From Bacillus ectoiniformans (GTDB taxonomy: Bacteria > Bacillota > Bacilli > Bacillales > Domibacillaceae): a DNA stretch of 64,000 nucleotides. The notes under the pieces are model-generated. The model ran no database searches. It saw only the letters and a list, made by a program, of their open reading frames with translations, and was not told the origin of the DNA. The position numbers and the translations under genes are program-made. The DNA is taken from the NCBI RefSeq assembly GCF_016908875.1, contig NZ_JAFBES010000006.1:1-64000 (forward strand). The letters run 5' to 3'. Positions 1 to 9,300 of this stretch are shown in pieces (the first letter of the stretch is position 1; every line of letters begins with the position of its first letter).

Positions 1-117
1 TTTTCCTTTCTTCAGGGTTGTTAAGGACATTATATCCGTCAACCCCCGGACAAACAATACCGTCAACAATTGGCCGTTTTTGAGTAGCATTAACAGCAAT
101 GGCAAAGGGGGCTTTAT

Positions 118-460
118 GAAGAATTCGCTTCCTTTGTGTTAGAGACTCTAGCTAAAGAATCTGGTAATAACAAATGACAGGCATCAGATTATCCTTCTGG
201 GTTTTTCCTGGATGATGGCCGAATTGAAATCGATAATAATCCAGCTGAAAATGCGATCCGACCAAATGTTATCGGAAAAAAACTGGTTTTTTTCCGTCAG
301 CGAAGCTGGCGCAGAAGCGAATGGGATTTGTCTAAGCCACGCAGAAACAGCCAAAGTAAATAGCATAGATTTTTATCGGTATCTTGTGAAGCTATTGACG
401 GATCTACCCAATCTTGATATCCATCAGCGTCCAAAGATTTTGCGTGATTATTTGTCTTGA
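118..460 (+). pseudogene. IS66-family transposase (TnpC) remnant
   Basis: The C-terminal end of an IS66-type DDE transposase is recognisable. One frame reads GRIEIDNNPAENAIRPNVIG, the hallmark IS66 block around the last catalytic Glu. After an A-rich run near 270 the homology moves to another frame (KNWFFSVSEAGAEAN, then FYRYLVKLLTDLPN). An in-frame stop lies upstream at about 176. The copy is therefore frameshifted, interrupted and lacks its N-terminal part. It marks the left edge of the accessory region. Bases 1-117 showed nothing I can assign. The family call rests on the motif; the exact frameshift site is inferred. Confidence 0.75.
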
Positions 461-494
461 CCCAAACAGATCCAAGAAACATGCGGAAAAATAA

Positions 495-536
495 AATAGC
501 CGTATTCCCCAAAAAAACGAGGGGTATATGGCTATT
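495..536. repeat. Inverted repeat after the IS66 remnant
   Basis: Arms 495-510 and 521-536 pair (AATAGCC with GGCTATT, CCCC with GGGG) around a 10-base A-rich loop. It could be part of the IS66 end or a transcription stop. I cannot tell which. Confidence 0.45.
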
Positions 537-542
537 CGATGT

Positions 543-571
543 GCGTACCAAAAGGTGCGCTTATTTTTTTT
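543..571 (+). terminator. Rho-independent terminator, plus strand
   Basis: GCGTACC (543-549), loop AAAA, GGTGCGC (554-560), then a T-rich run with eight consecutive T. The seven-pair stem contains one G-U pair. It would stop plus-strand transcription coming out of the IS66 remnant toward the 3' end of the defence operon. Confidence 0.65.
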
Positions 572-630
572 ATAATTCGGGCTTACTTAATTTACGCAAC
601 GCTAATGTGTATAAATATTTCTAGTTAAAG

Positions 631-2079
631 CTACAAGTAAAAATCATATTTCTCTAGCTTTGCTATAACTTCCCGATCATCAGGATTCAATTTAAGAGCA
701 TATTTAAAATATCCCCTAGCTTTTTCGTATTCTCTTTTCTGTTCATATGCTAGACCTAATTTTTTTACTACTACCCAAACACCCGGTGTTTCTTGGTTTA
801 TAGCCTCTAGTATTTCTATTGCTTTGTCCTCTTGATTACACAGTCCAAAGCATATGGCTAAGCGGTAGCGATAATCTATAGAATCGGGTTGCTGTTGGAC
901 TAATTGTTGATAAATTTTCTGGGCTTCCTCGAATTTTTTGATTGCAAATAAGATTCTTGCTTTTAGTTCTCTTAACGAGGTTGTAAAATTTTCTCTTCTT
1001 GTTTCCTCAACGGCTCTTACGTTAATATCCTCAATTGTTTTTAAAGCTTCAAAACGACGATCTGTTTTAAAGTATACATATGATAGCTGTAGAAGTAAGT
1101 CGGGATATATACGATCATTTGCAATTTCTGTTTGAAGAATCTTTTCTGCAAGTTTGAATTTACCTAACTTACAATTAGTTATCGCTAATTCAAGAGCATC
1201 CCTTTTTTCAACAAGAGTAGATTTTGGCACATGCTTTTCTGTTGTTTCTTGCAGCAGGTGTTTTTCTACCGCTCTTTTAAAATCATTCCTTAGTTCAACG
1301 ACCGTCTGATAACGTTCATCTGGATCACGTGCTAATGCTTTAAGGATTACTTGTTCCATTTTTTCAGGTATAGATTTATTTAATTCTCTTGGACGTGGGA
1401 ATGGCTTATTATGAATAACATCTAGAAAAGTATCATGAGGTGTTTGCCCTGTTAGAAATTGATAGAGAAAAGCTCCAAGTGAATAGATATCTGAATTTAA
1501 ATGTCTCTCCTTTGAATTAACTACCTCTGGAGCTATATACGCATATGTACCTGCACCATCAATTGTCTTTACAAAAATATCTTCAATTAAACGACTTGTC
1601 CCAAAATCTGTAATTTTAACTTGTTCATCCTTAATTAATATATTATCTGGTTTAATATCTCCATGAGCTATCTTCAAACCGTGCATGAATTCTAAACCAT
1701 CTAAGATTCTCTCGAATATTTCATACACTGTTTGGAAAGTACGAAGAGTTGATATGCCAGTGTTTATTAACTCTTGGGATAAGGGATGGCCTTCGAAATA
1801 TTCCATTTCAATAATAAAATATCCGTCAACACGGCTCATATCATATATTTGAATGAGGTTAGGGTGAGAGAGACCCTTTAGCTTTAATCCCTCTGCTAAT
1901 ACCTTATCTCCCTTTTCTTGACTTTTAGGAATCTTCAGAGCTACTGTTTGACTATCATCACGTCGAACCGCTCTCCAAACTTGACCAAAAGTCCCTTCAC
2001 TTACATACTCCTGTAAAACATACTTGTCCCCTAATTCCATATCCCTTCTTAAATCTAAAATATATCGTTTACGTACCAT
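631..2079 (-). CDS. Serine/threonine protein kinase with C-terminal TPR-like region
   Basis: Hanks-type kinase of 482 residues. Visible elements are the glycine loop GTFGQVW (about 29-35), the lysine in VALKIP (K49), a catalytic loop HGDIKPDN (H139, D141), DFG (158-160) and an APE motif, so it looks active. After about residue 280 come repeated helical pairs of TPR type (for example AICFGLCNQEDKAIEILEAI). No transmembrane helix is seen, so it is a soluble kinase, unlike PrkC/PknB. The start has AGGTGA seven bases upstream. It begins right after the preceding stop and is the last gene of the twelve-gene operon. Kinases occur in several phage-defence systems, where they act as sensor or effector; that role is inferred here. 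Confidence 0.9.
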   Translation of the reverse strand: MVRKRYILDLRRDMELGDKYVLQEYVSEGTFGQVWRAVRRDDSQTVALKIPKSQEKGDKVLAEGLKLKGLSHPNLIQIYDMSRVDGYFIIEMEYFEGHPLSQELINTGISTLRTFQTVYEIFERILDGLEFMHGLKIAHGDIKPDNILIKDEQVKITDFGTSRLIEDIFVKTIDGAGTYAYIAPEVVNSKERHLNSDIYSLGAFLYQFLTGQTPHDTFLDVIHNKPFPRPRELNKSIPEKMEQVILKALARDPDERYQTVVELRNDFKRAVEKHLLQETTEKHVPKSTLVEKRDALELAITNCKLGKFKLAEKILQTEIANDRIYPDLLLQLSYVYFKTDRRFEALKTIEDINVRAVEETRRENFTTSLRELKARILFAIKKFEEAQKIYQQLVQQQPDSIDYRYRLAICFGLCNQEDKAIEILEAINQETPGVWVVVKKLGLAYEQKREYEKARGYFKYALKLNPDDREVIAKLEKYDFYL

Positions 2080-2080
2080 A

Positions 2081-2686
2081 CTATTTCACCTGAATCCATT
2101 GATTGATCGTTAATTTTTCTTTGTTACCTTTAGCAACCGCTTGAAAAACTAAATAATCACTTTTAAATGAATTAATCCCATTAATATAAATACCATTGGG
2201 TAGTCGGAAGCCTTCATCAAAAATAGAAATATACTTTTCAATATCTTTTGACACAACTCCACTGTGAGACCAATATACAAATAATATGAATGGAAGGTTA
2301 CCGCCAAGCTGATGATACGCAATTAATAGGTTTTCAATCTTTTCCCTCAATTTATCATTTTTAGCTTTAGAATTTTCAAATCTTTCAAATTCAGAAACTA
2401 ATACTGGCTTTAAGTCTTCTTTGTCATACCAAATTGAATCAGGTCGAACTACACGTGTTATGTTATGACCAAAATTTTCATTGATAGGATAAACAGGATA
2501 CTCAGACACAGCTGTATATCCATCTAACTGTCTCCCTATTTCAGTGATATAGTTTAACCCTATTGAATGAACGGTTTCTGAATAATCTCGCACCCCTGAT
2601 ACAGAAAGCATCGGAAACCAAGTATCACGAATCTTACCGTTTTTAAACTCTTGGATAATCCATTCTTTTATTTCTACCTTATCCAT
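2081..2686 (-). CDS. Unknown protein, possible PD-(D/E)xK-like fold
   Basis: I chose the start at 2686 because GGGGAG lies just upstream; a longer frame runs back into herA. The product has 201 residues and overlaps the herA end by eight bases. No family was recognised with confidence. RPDSIWY, then about 13 residues later VSEFERFE, followed by a charged helix, resembles the spacing of a PD-(D/E)xK nuclease core. The usual final lysine is Glu or Arg here, so it may be an inactive nuclease-like or binding protein. It sits between herA and the kinase. Function not assigned. Confidence 0.75.
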   Translation of the reverse strand: MDKVEIKEWIIQEFKNGKIRDTWFPMLSVSGVRDYSETVHSIGLNYITEIGRQLDGYTAVSEYPVYPINENFGHNITRVVRPDSIWYDKEDLKPVLVSEFERFENSKAKNDKLREKIENLLIAYHQLGGNLPFILFVYWSHSGVVSKDIEKYISIFDEGFRLPNGIYINGINSFKSDYLVFQAVAKGNKEKLTINQWIQVK

Positions 2687-4367
2687 TGAAGACTCCCCAT
2701 TCTTTAACAACCTCTGGTGATTGGCCACCATGAACGAGAGCTTTCGTACCGACTTTGACCAATAATGGTGCTGGAATTGAACGACCAGTAAGTAATGCTT
2801 CTCCTGTAGATAGTGCCGGTAATTCGTCAATATCAGCTTTTGTAAGCATATCTGAAGTTTTTGTAATAAAACGTTGATCGTCTGGGTTTTTCAAACGCAT
2901 AGTAATTATTGTGTTACACTGTGAAGTTACATCAGCATCTAACTTTGATGGCCGTTGGGAAACAATCGCAAAACCAACACCAAATTTTCTTCCCTCAGCT
3001 GCAATTTTCTTTATTATTTTCTTTGAAATGGTTGGAGTACCTGCTGGAGCATAGTTATGTCCTTCTTCATAAACTAAGAAACATGGACGAATTGGTCGTT
3101 GTTTATCTGCAGCAGCACGCATAATTTCACTAGATACCAAAGCTGTTACAATTTGTTTCGCATCATCCGAAATCCCTTGTAAATCTACTATAATTAATCG
3201 ACCATTTTTTTCATTCATTTCACCAATTAAATTATATATATCGGTGGGTTCTCCAATTGCTCTAGTGTAGAAGCTTTTAGCTTCGTTAATAACTCGCTTT
3301 AACTTCATAGATGCAACAGCAGCACTCCTACCGTTTAAAGCACGTGATTCGGCATCAGAAAGATCATCCCAACTTTTAAGTTCTTCCAAATCACCAGACA
3401 AAAGTTCACGTAAATCTTTAATGTCTCTTGGTGGATGTGGGTACTTAAATTTCCAGTAACGAAGAGCAACATCTAGTACTCGTTGTTGAGGTTCCGTTAG
3501 TCCAGGTAAAATTTCTTCAAAATCATCCATTTCAAAGCGGTCAAACTGTAAGGCAAGATGATTGTTTTTACCAGCATATTTATAATCAAATTCCTCCATT
3601 TGTGGGGTATACACCCTAATACCACCACCAGCTACTTGCAGCTTCTTTAGTCTTTCTTGAATAAATAGGATATTATCCTTTTCTTTTGGATCCTCAATAT
3701 GTTCTAAATCACTGTTGAAATGAACTGTTCCTTTTTCAAAAGCCTTACCGTATTCACCATGTGTGTCAAAAACTACTACTGTTCCGTTCATTTGAGCAAC
3801 TAATCTTTCAATAATACGTCCAACTGTATATGACTTACCTGAGCCAGTCATCGCTAATACTGCTAAATGTTCCGTTACTAATTTATTAACGTCCATATAA
3901 ACTGGTACTATATTTTCTCCACGTTCATAACCAATTAGATTTCCAATTGCAATGCTTTTGTTCTCATCAAATTGATAGAATTTAGCAAGAAACTCGTAGT
4001 CCACTCCCAAAACCTTACTACCGGGATCAAGAGGCCTTCTCGGAATACGAATTTGGCCAGTTCTAGCCTCTTTGTATCCTATAAGATCGATTGCTCCAAA
4101 AAGTGTTTCCCCAGTCATTTGTGTTCCGGGGAGTAATTCAATGGAATTTAATCCATCTCCCATTTCGCTATTATAAAGAATATTACTCCTAGATATGGAT
4201 GTAATGCGCCCTAGAACATACGTCACTTCTTCATCTTCTCGTTCTTGGTGAGCTATCTTAACAAATTCCCCTCGTCTTGCAACAAAACTATCATGAAGAA
4301 TCATTTTTAAATCGTTCGGATTACCTGTATTTCCAATTAACTTACCAATATACTTATCTTGGCTCAT
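2679..4367 (-). CDS. herA: HerA-like hexameric ATPase/DNA translocase
   Basis: 562 residues. An N-terminal beta-rich segment (about 1-110, HAS-barrel-like) precedes a RecA/FtsK-type ATPase: Walker A TGSGKS (about 174-179), Walker B LIIVDLQG, and the HerA-type motif LVYEEGHNYAP, with a late QRPSKLD motif. HerA is a hexameric DNA pump that works with NurA nuclease. The gene starts inside the stop of the NurA-like gene (ATGA overlap) and has a GGGGAGG site, so the two are translationally coupled. In defence settings HerA proteins drive partner nucleases; that role is inferred here. Confidence 0.85.
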   Translation of the reverse strand: MSQDKYIGKLIGNTGNPNDLKMILHDSFVARRGEFVKIAHQEREDEEVTYVLGRITSISRSNILYNSEMGDGLNSIELLPGTQMTGETLFGAIDLIGYKEARTGQIRIPRRPLDPGSKVLGVDYEFLAKFYQFDENKSIAIGNLIGYERGENIVPVYMDVNKLVTEHLAVLAMTGSGKSYTVGRIIERLVAQMNGTVVVFDTHGEYGKAFEKGTVHFNSDLEHIEDPKEKDNILFIQERLKKLQVAGGGIRVYTPQMEEFDYKYAGKNNHLALQFDRFEMDDFEEILPGLTEPQQRVLDVALRYWKFKYPHPPRDIKDLRELLSGDLEELKSWDDLSDAESRALNGRSAAVASMKLKRVINEAKSFYTRAIGEPTDIYNLIGEMNEKNGRLIIVDLQGISDDAKQIVTALVSSEIMRAAADKQRPIRPCFLVYEEGHNYAPAGTPTISKKIIKKIAAEGRKFGVGFAIVSQRPSKLDADVTSQCNTIITMRLKNPDDQRFITKTSDMLTKADIDELPALSTGEALLTGRSIPAPLLVKVGTKALVHGGQSPEVVKEWGVFNG

Positions 4368-5524
4368 AAGTCATCCTCCCCAAACAAATCAACTTCCTCG
4401 GTCCATACACTTTCTACGTTTTCATTTTTAATCATTTCTTGTGCTTGTGACTTATAATACTGAATGATTGTCCCCGTCTTAATAGCCTTTAATCCATGAC
4501 TTGCATACCAAAGTGGAAGAGGTAACGCTTTTAATTGATCAATTGTATATAATGAAATCAAATCAGAGGTTAGCTCATCGACTGATTCAGTTTTCCAGTC
4601 TTCTTTATGCCCAATCGCTTCAACCAAAAGAGGCATTGTTCTCATACCTGCACGAAAATGAAAATTTATTACTCCAAGCTCTCTAACAAATTGTGGTTCT
4701 AACCGATTATCTGAAGTTAAAAGGTCAAATTCATAGGCAGCTGTTCTTGTTCTTCTTGTTAATACTCCATTTAATAATTTCTTTACACCGACTTTTTTTA
4801 TCTTATCAAAAGAGGTACTAAGAGATAAAAGCTCTTGTGTAACTAATGAATCAATCATATATTTTTCTGTATGTTCAGAAGTTAATCCATAGAAAACAGA
4901 ACCAAAACGTTTTGAGCTAACTGAAACTATTTTCACACCACTAGAGTTAAAAGGATAAATCTCATGTTTATGGCCTTTCCAAAATTGTTCAATTCTCTCT
5001 TTACAAGAGATATAGTCAAAGTGAAGCTCTTCATAGGATTCTAACGGTGCATCGCTTCGTTCTAGTATTAAAGGTGAATCTACGATTACAAGCTCAGGTC
5101 TATTGACTTCATTTAGTAATTCTTCTAACAAATCATACATCTGATTTATATGAACAAATTTTAACTTTTGGGTTACATCAACGTCATCTGCTTCATCAAT
5201 ATCCACTAAACTATCTTGATAGGTTTGATATACTACTCCGTTTTGAATTGAAAGATCTTGGCGAAGCGCACCTGCACTATAAAGAATTCCACCAAAAGCA
5301 TGGATGGTTTTACTCGCAGTAGCAATACCCGTGACATTTAGTGATAATGGAACCTTCTTAGTGACCGTTCGAATTACACCACTATTGCGAAGTTTTGGAG
5401 CTATTTGATCAATGAAACGCATTTTAGAACCCAGTTTGGCAACTGTACTTGGTAAACCTAATTGTACTTTTGCAACTAAACTACTTGCGATGGATATATC
5501 TCTTTTCTTATCTCCATGCTCCAT
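4364..5524 (-). CDS. nurA: NurA-like 5'-3' nuclease, partner of HerA
   Basis: About 386 residues. I prefer the ATG at 5524, which lies seven bases after GGAGG; a GTG at 5530 is too close to it. The block ELVIVDSPLILERSD matches the acidic NurA strand (hydrophobic-D-x-P-L), and KIVSVSSKRFGSVFYG fits the later conserved Lys region. The N-terminal acidic motif is less clear, so the family call rests partly on adjacency to HerA, the standard HerA-NurA arrangement. It overlaps both neighbours by a few bases. It is the most likely DNA-cutting component of this operon. Confidence 0.65.
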   Translation of the reverse strand: MEHGDKKRDISIASSLVAKVQLGLPSTVAKLGSKMRFIDQIAPKLRNSGVIRTVTKKVPLSLNVTGIATASKTIHAFGGILYSAGALRQDLSIQNGVVYQTYQDSLVDIDEADDVDVTQKLKFVHINQMYDLLEELLNEVNRPELVIVDSPLILERSDAPLESYEELHFDYISCKERIEQFWKGHKHEIYPFNSSGVKIVSVSSKRFGSVFYGLTSEHTEKYMIDSLVTQELLSLSTSFDKIKKVGVKKLLNGVLTRRTRTAAYEFDLLTSDNRLEPQFVRELGVINFHFRAGMRTMPLLVEAIGHKEDWKTESVDELTSDLISLYTIDQLKALPLPLWYASHGLKAIKTGTIIQYYKSQAQEMIKNENVESVWTEEVDLFGEDDL

Positions 5525-6311
5525 CGTCACGCCTCCATCTCTTTATCTCTCGAACAAACGCTTTATATCCTTTAAGGTTGATATATTTTTCTCCATCTTC
5601 TGTTATTGAACCAGAATCCTCTATAAGTTTCTGGTCTATCAACTGTTGAAGCAATTCCAATGCTTTATTATGTGATAGGTTTTCCTTAAAGAAATTGTCC
5701 AACTGCCCTGATATTTTTGTTGATTCTAATACGTTTGCAGAAGCTAGTATCATTATGTATTCATGAACAGAGGTAGGTATAAATGTATCTTGAACAGTGA
5801 TGGATTCATTATTTTGATTTTCTATTAATAATTCCAAAAATAACTTTTTACATATATCTTGCTTGGACAATAAACGATAATCGAGTAATGGAACTGTTGT
5901 TAAAGTGACACATCCACTTCCCGAATGTTCAAAATAATCAATAGCAACTATCTCACCGTTAGCAAGTTCCCACTTTGATTTAGTATTAGTTTTAATTGAT
6001 TCAATAACAGGAAGGCTGTTAAATGATTGGGCTTCTGTTCCTTGTACAGACAGATCAACATTTAATTGAAGCAGAGAAACAACGTCCATTTGATGAAAAG
6101 GAGGGGAAACAATAAGTTGGTTTCCCCAGTGTCTCCACCATTCATTTAATGCTTGTAACTCCACTTCCGACAATTTCAATATGATAATAGCGGGAATAAC
6201 GCAAATACCAGACGTTAATTCATCAATATTTCGTTCGTCGACACTTATCCAGTTCTTTAACATTTTATATTCCGTTCTGTTTGTAAACTTCTTAACGATT
6301 TGGATGTTCAT
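5508..6311 (-). CDS. Unknown defence-operon protein (267 aa)
   Basis: I do not recognise the family. The N-terminal half is mixed alpha/beta, with a Trp-rich stretch (NEWWRHWGNQ) followed by SPPFHQMD. The last 60 residues (LELLQQLIDQKLIEDSGSIT and following) look like a winged helix. The start codon overlaps the stop of the big ATPase gene (TAATG), and the end overlaps the NurA-like gene, so expression is coupled. It may be an adaptor or DNA-binding subunit. No catalytic motif seen. Confidence 0.7.
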   Translation of the reverse strand: MNIQIVKKFTNRTEYKMLKNWISVDERNIDELTSGICVIPAIIILKLSEVELQALNEWWRHWGNQLIVSPPFHQMDVVSLLQLNVDLSVQGTEAQSFNSLPVIESIKTNTKSKWELANGEIVAIDYFEHSGSGCVTLTTVPLLDYRLLSKQDICKKLFLELLIENQNNESITVQDTFIPTSVHEYIMILASANVLESTKISGQLDNFFKENLSHNKALELLQQLIDQKLIEDSGSITEDGEKYINLKGYKAFVREIKRWRRDDGAWR

Positions 6312-9300
6312 TAGGACAACACCACTTTTGTTTTGATTAGGCCGAAATTTTCCAGTTCCTCTTTTTCTCTCGGATAACTTTTCCAGTCTATATCAGCCTT
6401 ACTCTTAACAACATCTTTAAAGAATTCAAAACGAACAAACTGAGCATTCTTATCATTGAAGAATTGTCTGCCATCTTCATCTAATTGTTCCATTTTCTTT
6501 TTTACAGTTTCTAATGTTTTTTCATAGCTGTTCTCTTGGATTGCCGTACCAAATTCCGGCTGATAAGGTAATTTATGTTGGAGGCGATAAATAAAGTTAA
6601 CCGAATCAACCAATTCTTGATCGTAGTATTCGTCCCGAATTTTTCTCATTGAAGTTTCAATTTGATTAAGCATGGAGATTAAAGATGTAATGCTAGTTTT
6701 GTGTTCTTGTAATAACCTCTCACTATATTCAATTAATTGAATAGGATTACCTTTCTGCACAAGATGGTAATCGTCGATTTGCTCATCAAATCCAGCTTCA
6801 AGAAACATCTGAATTTCATGATAACTTGTTTCAAGTTGGTCTGACTGAACTTTTTGTTTTATCTCAACAGGTGCTGACTCAAAATAAGATAACCATTTCT
6901 GTACCATAGGCTGTTTCTCAACAAAATAATCTACTACTTGTTTAAAATTTTCGTACATTTCGTCATAGCGACCAGAAATTCCACTACGATCTTTCCATTC
7001 AACTTGATTTTGTCCCTCTTTTTTCAAACCAATTTCATTAATCATAGTGTTCAATCTATGTATTGCCTCTTTGTAATTAGCCAACCATAAATGATGTGCT
7101 AGGCTATCTGATTGAGCAACCATCGTTTCACGTTTTGAAGATTTTATATAATCCTTCGCATATTCAATTTCTGTTTGATAGCGTTCTAATGCATTGGTAA
7201 ACTGGATAATTGGTAAAACATAATCCTTATAAGTACTCTTAGATTTTATAAATTCAAGTTTTTCCTTTAATTTGATTAGGATATTTCTTTGTAAGGTCGA
7301 AATATAATCATGGAACAACTGAACGAGTCGAAGCTTTTTCCAAATAGGCATCTCATTGTCTTGGATATTTAAAGTGCTGATTATTCGTTCATTAAACGGT
7401 ATTGCGTTCCATTGTTCTTCATCATAAATAAACTTGCATTCTGTATCGAATGTTTGTAATAGTTTTAATTGCTCTTTCCAAGTATCAAGAGGGTTCACGG
7501 TATCAACCTGTAATGAGGAAAGATTAATCTCTTTTAATACTTCATCAATTAGGTCTAATTTACCACGGTGTTTATCAGCTTTTAGTATTCCCAGTCTGTT
7601 TTTATCAATGGTTTGTTTAAATTCGTCAACTAACTTGTCGTACTCTTCATCTCGCCACTTCTGGACTTTATCACGTTGAAATTCTAATGTAGCTTTTATT
7701 ACATTTTGAGCGTGAGTACCACCTTGAACTTCAATGACTTTTAGATCTTGTAAAAAGTAAATCCATTGTTCAACAATTTTCACTGGCTTGATTGTATCGA
7801 CAGAACTAAAAAAGAATGTATTTTTAATATCTTTAAGGACACGTCGAGTATTTCCAATATAGGTTAACAATGCAGCAAATGTTACAGGCACTTGAACCTC
7901 ATAATCATCATTATTGGTCTTTACAAATAATTTAGCACCCTCAAATCCATCCTTTTCTAGCTTTGATCGAACTTCTGTTGCTTTTAAGACTTGGAAAAAT
8001 CTATTATACTTTTCACTCTCTGGAAATTTAACTCCTTGTGTAATACCAAGTTCTGTTGAGGTTGCACTATGAATTAACATCCTAGTGTACCCTTCTGCTA
8101 ATAGTGGTAGGTTATCTTCTTCAGCCTTTGTAAAGATTAATGGTCTTAATACATAGCCTTGCTGATCAATATATTCAAACCAAGCTCTTGAAACTTTAGC
8201 AATTTCATCTCGTAATGCTCTAATCTTTGCCTTAAAAGGAGTCGCTAATTGATGAGCAACTGGTCGAATATCCATTACTTCACGGTCGACAGATAAAACT
8301 TCTAGTACATTCTTCTGTAAATTCGTTACTTGGAAAAATATCACACATCTACCCGCAAGTGGGTAGTCACGTTTGAATTTGTTAATATCAATTTCTGTAT
8401 CAGCAGTAGACGATAAAATAAATATTGGATGCACGCCAATATCAAGAAGATTACTTTCTGCAAGGTCACTTAACTTTTCCAACCTACTTGCCCAAACGAC
8501 ATCAACAACTTTTTTAGGATGAACTCCTAAGTATATATCTCTTTCAACATGACTCCGAAATCCACACACTTGTCCTTTAATTTTTAGTGTTTCAGTCGAT
8601 GGATATTCTTGTTCTAATGAACGAATAAATCCTAAAACCGTTCTCTCGATATCTTTTCCATAATCCTTTGCACGTTCTTTTAGCAACTGCTGTAATTCGT
8701 GATCCTTTTCATCTAATAACAAGTAATTTGCAATACCCGTTTGTACAGCATAACGACGATTCAAACGCTCAAGAAAAGCAAAATTCGGACCAATAAACGT
8801 TTCTTTTAAAACTTGATCTTCTTTTTGTCCAAAATAACTAAATAAAATCTCTGCAGCATCGACAACCTCATCTTTTGGATAAAGTGTTCTTACTTGTGCA
8901 AGAAAAGTTTCTCTTTCTTTTCCGATGATTAAATAATTATCTGGTGCATTTATAGAGAATGTTTTTAAACTACGAATTAAAACATCTAGGCTAAACTTTT
9001 CACCTGTTGACTCATTAACAAAGAAATGGTCAACATCTGGGCGATATTTATTGCTAGCTAGATAAAACCCAAGGTCATTTTTTGCAAGTGAAATAGCAAT
9101 AAATTCTTTAAATAAAGGAATCCCCTGAAGATTTTTTGCTGATAATAATACTTGTTGCTCTTGTTCGGTATACTCTTTTTTAAGGACAGGTAATTGACGC
9201 AACAATGCCTTTTTTAGCAATGGTTGATGTACAGGACTCGAATCAATATAATCAAGTTGTGATATATCAATTAAGCTGTCTTTAAAACGAGGTACAGACT

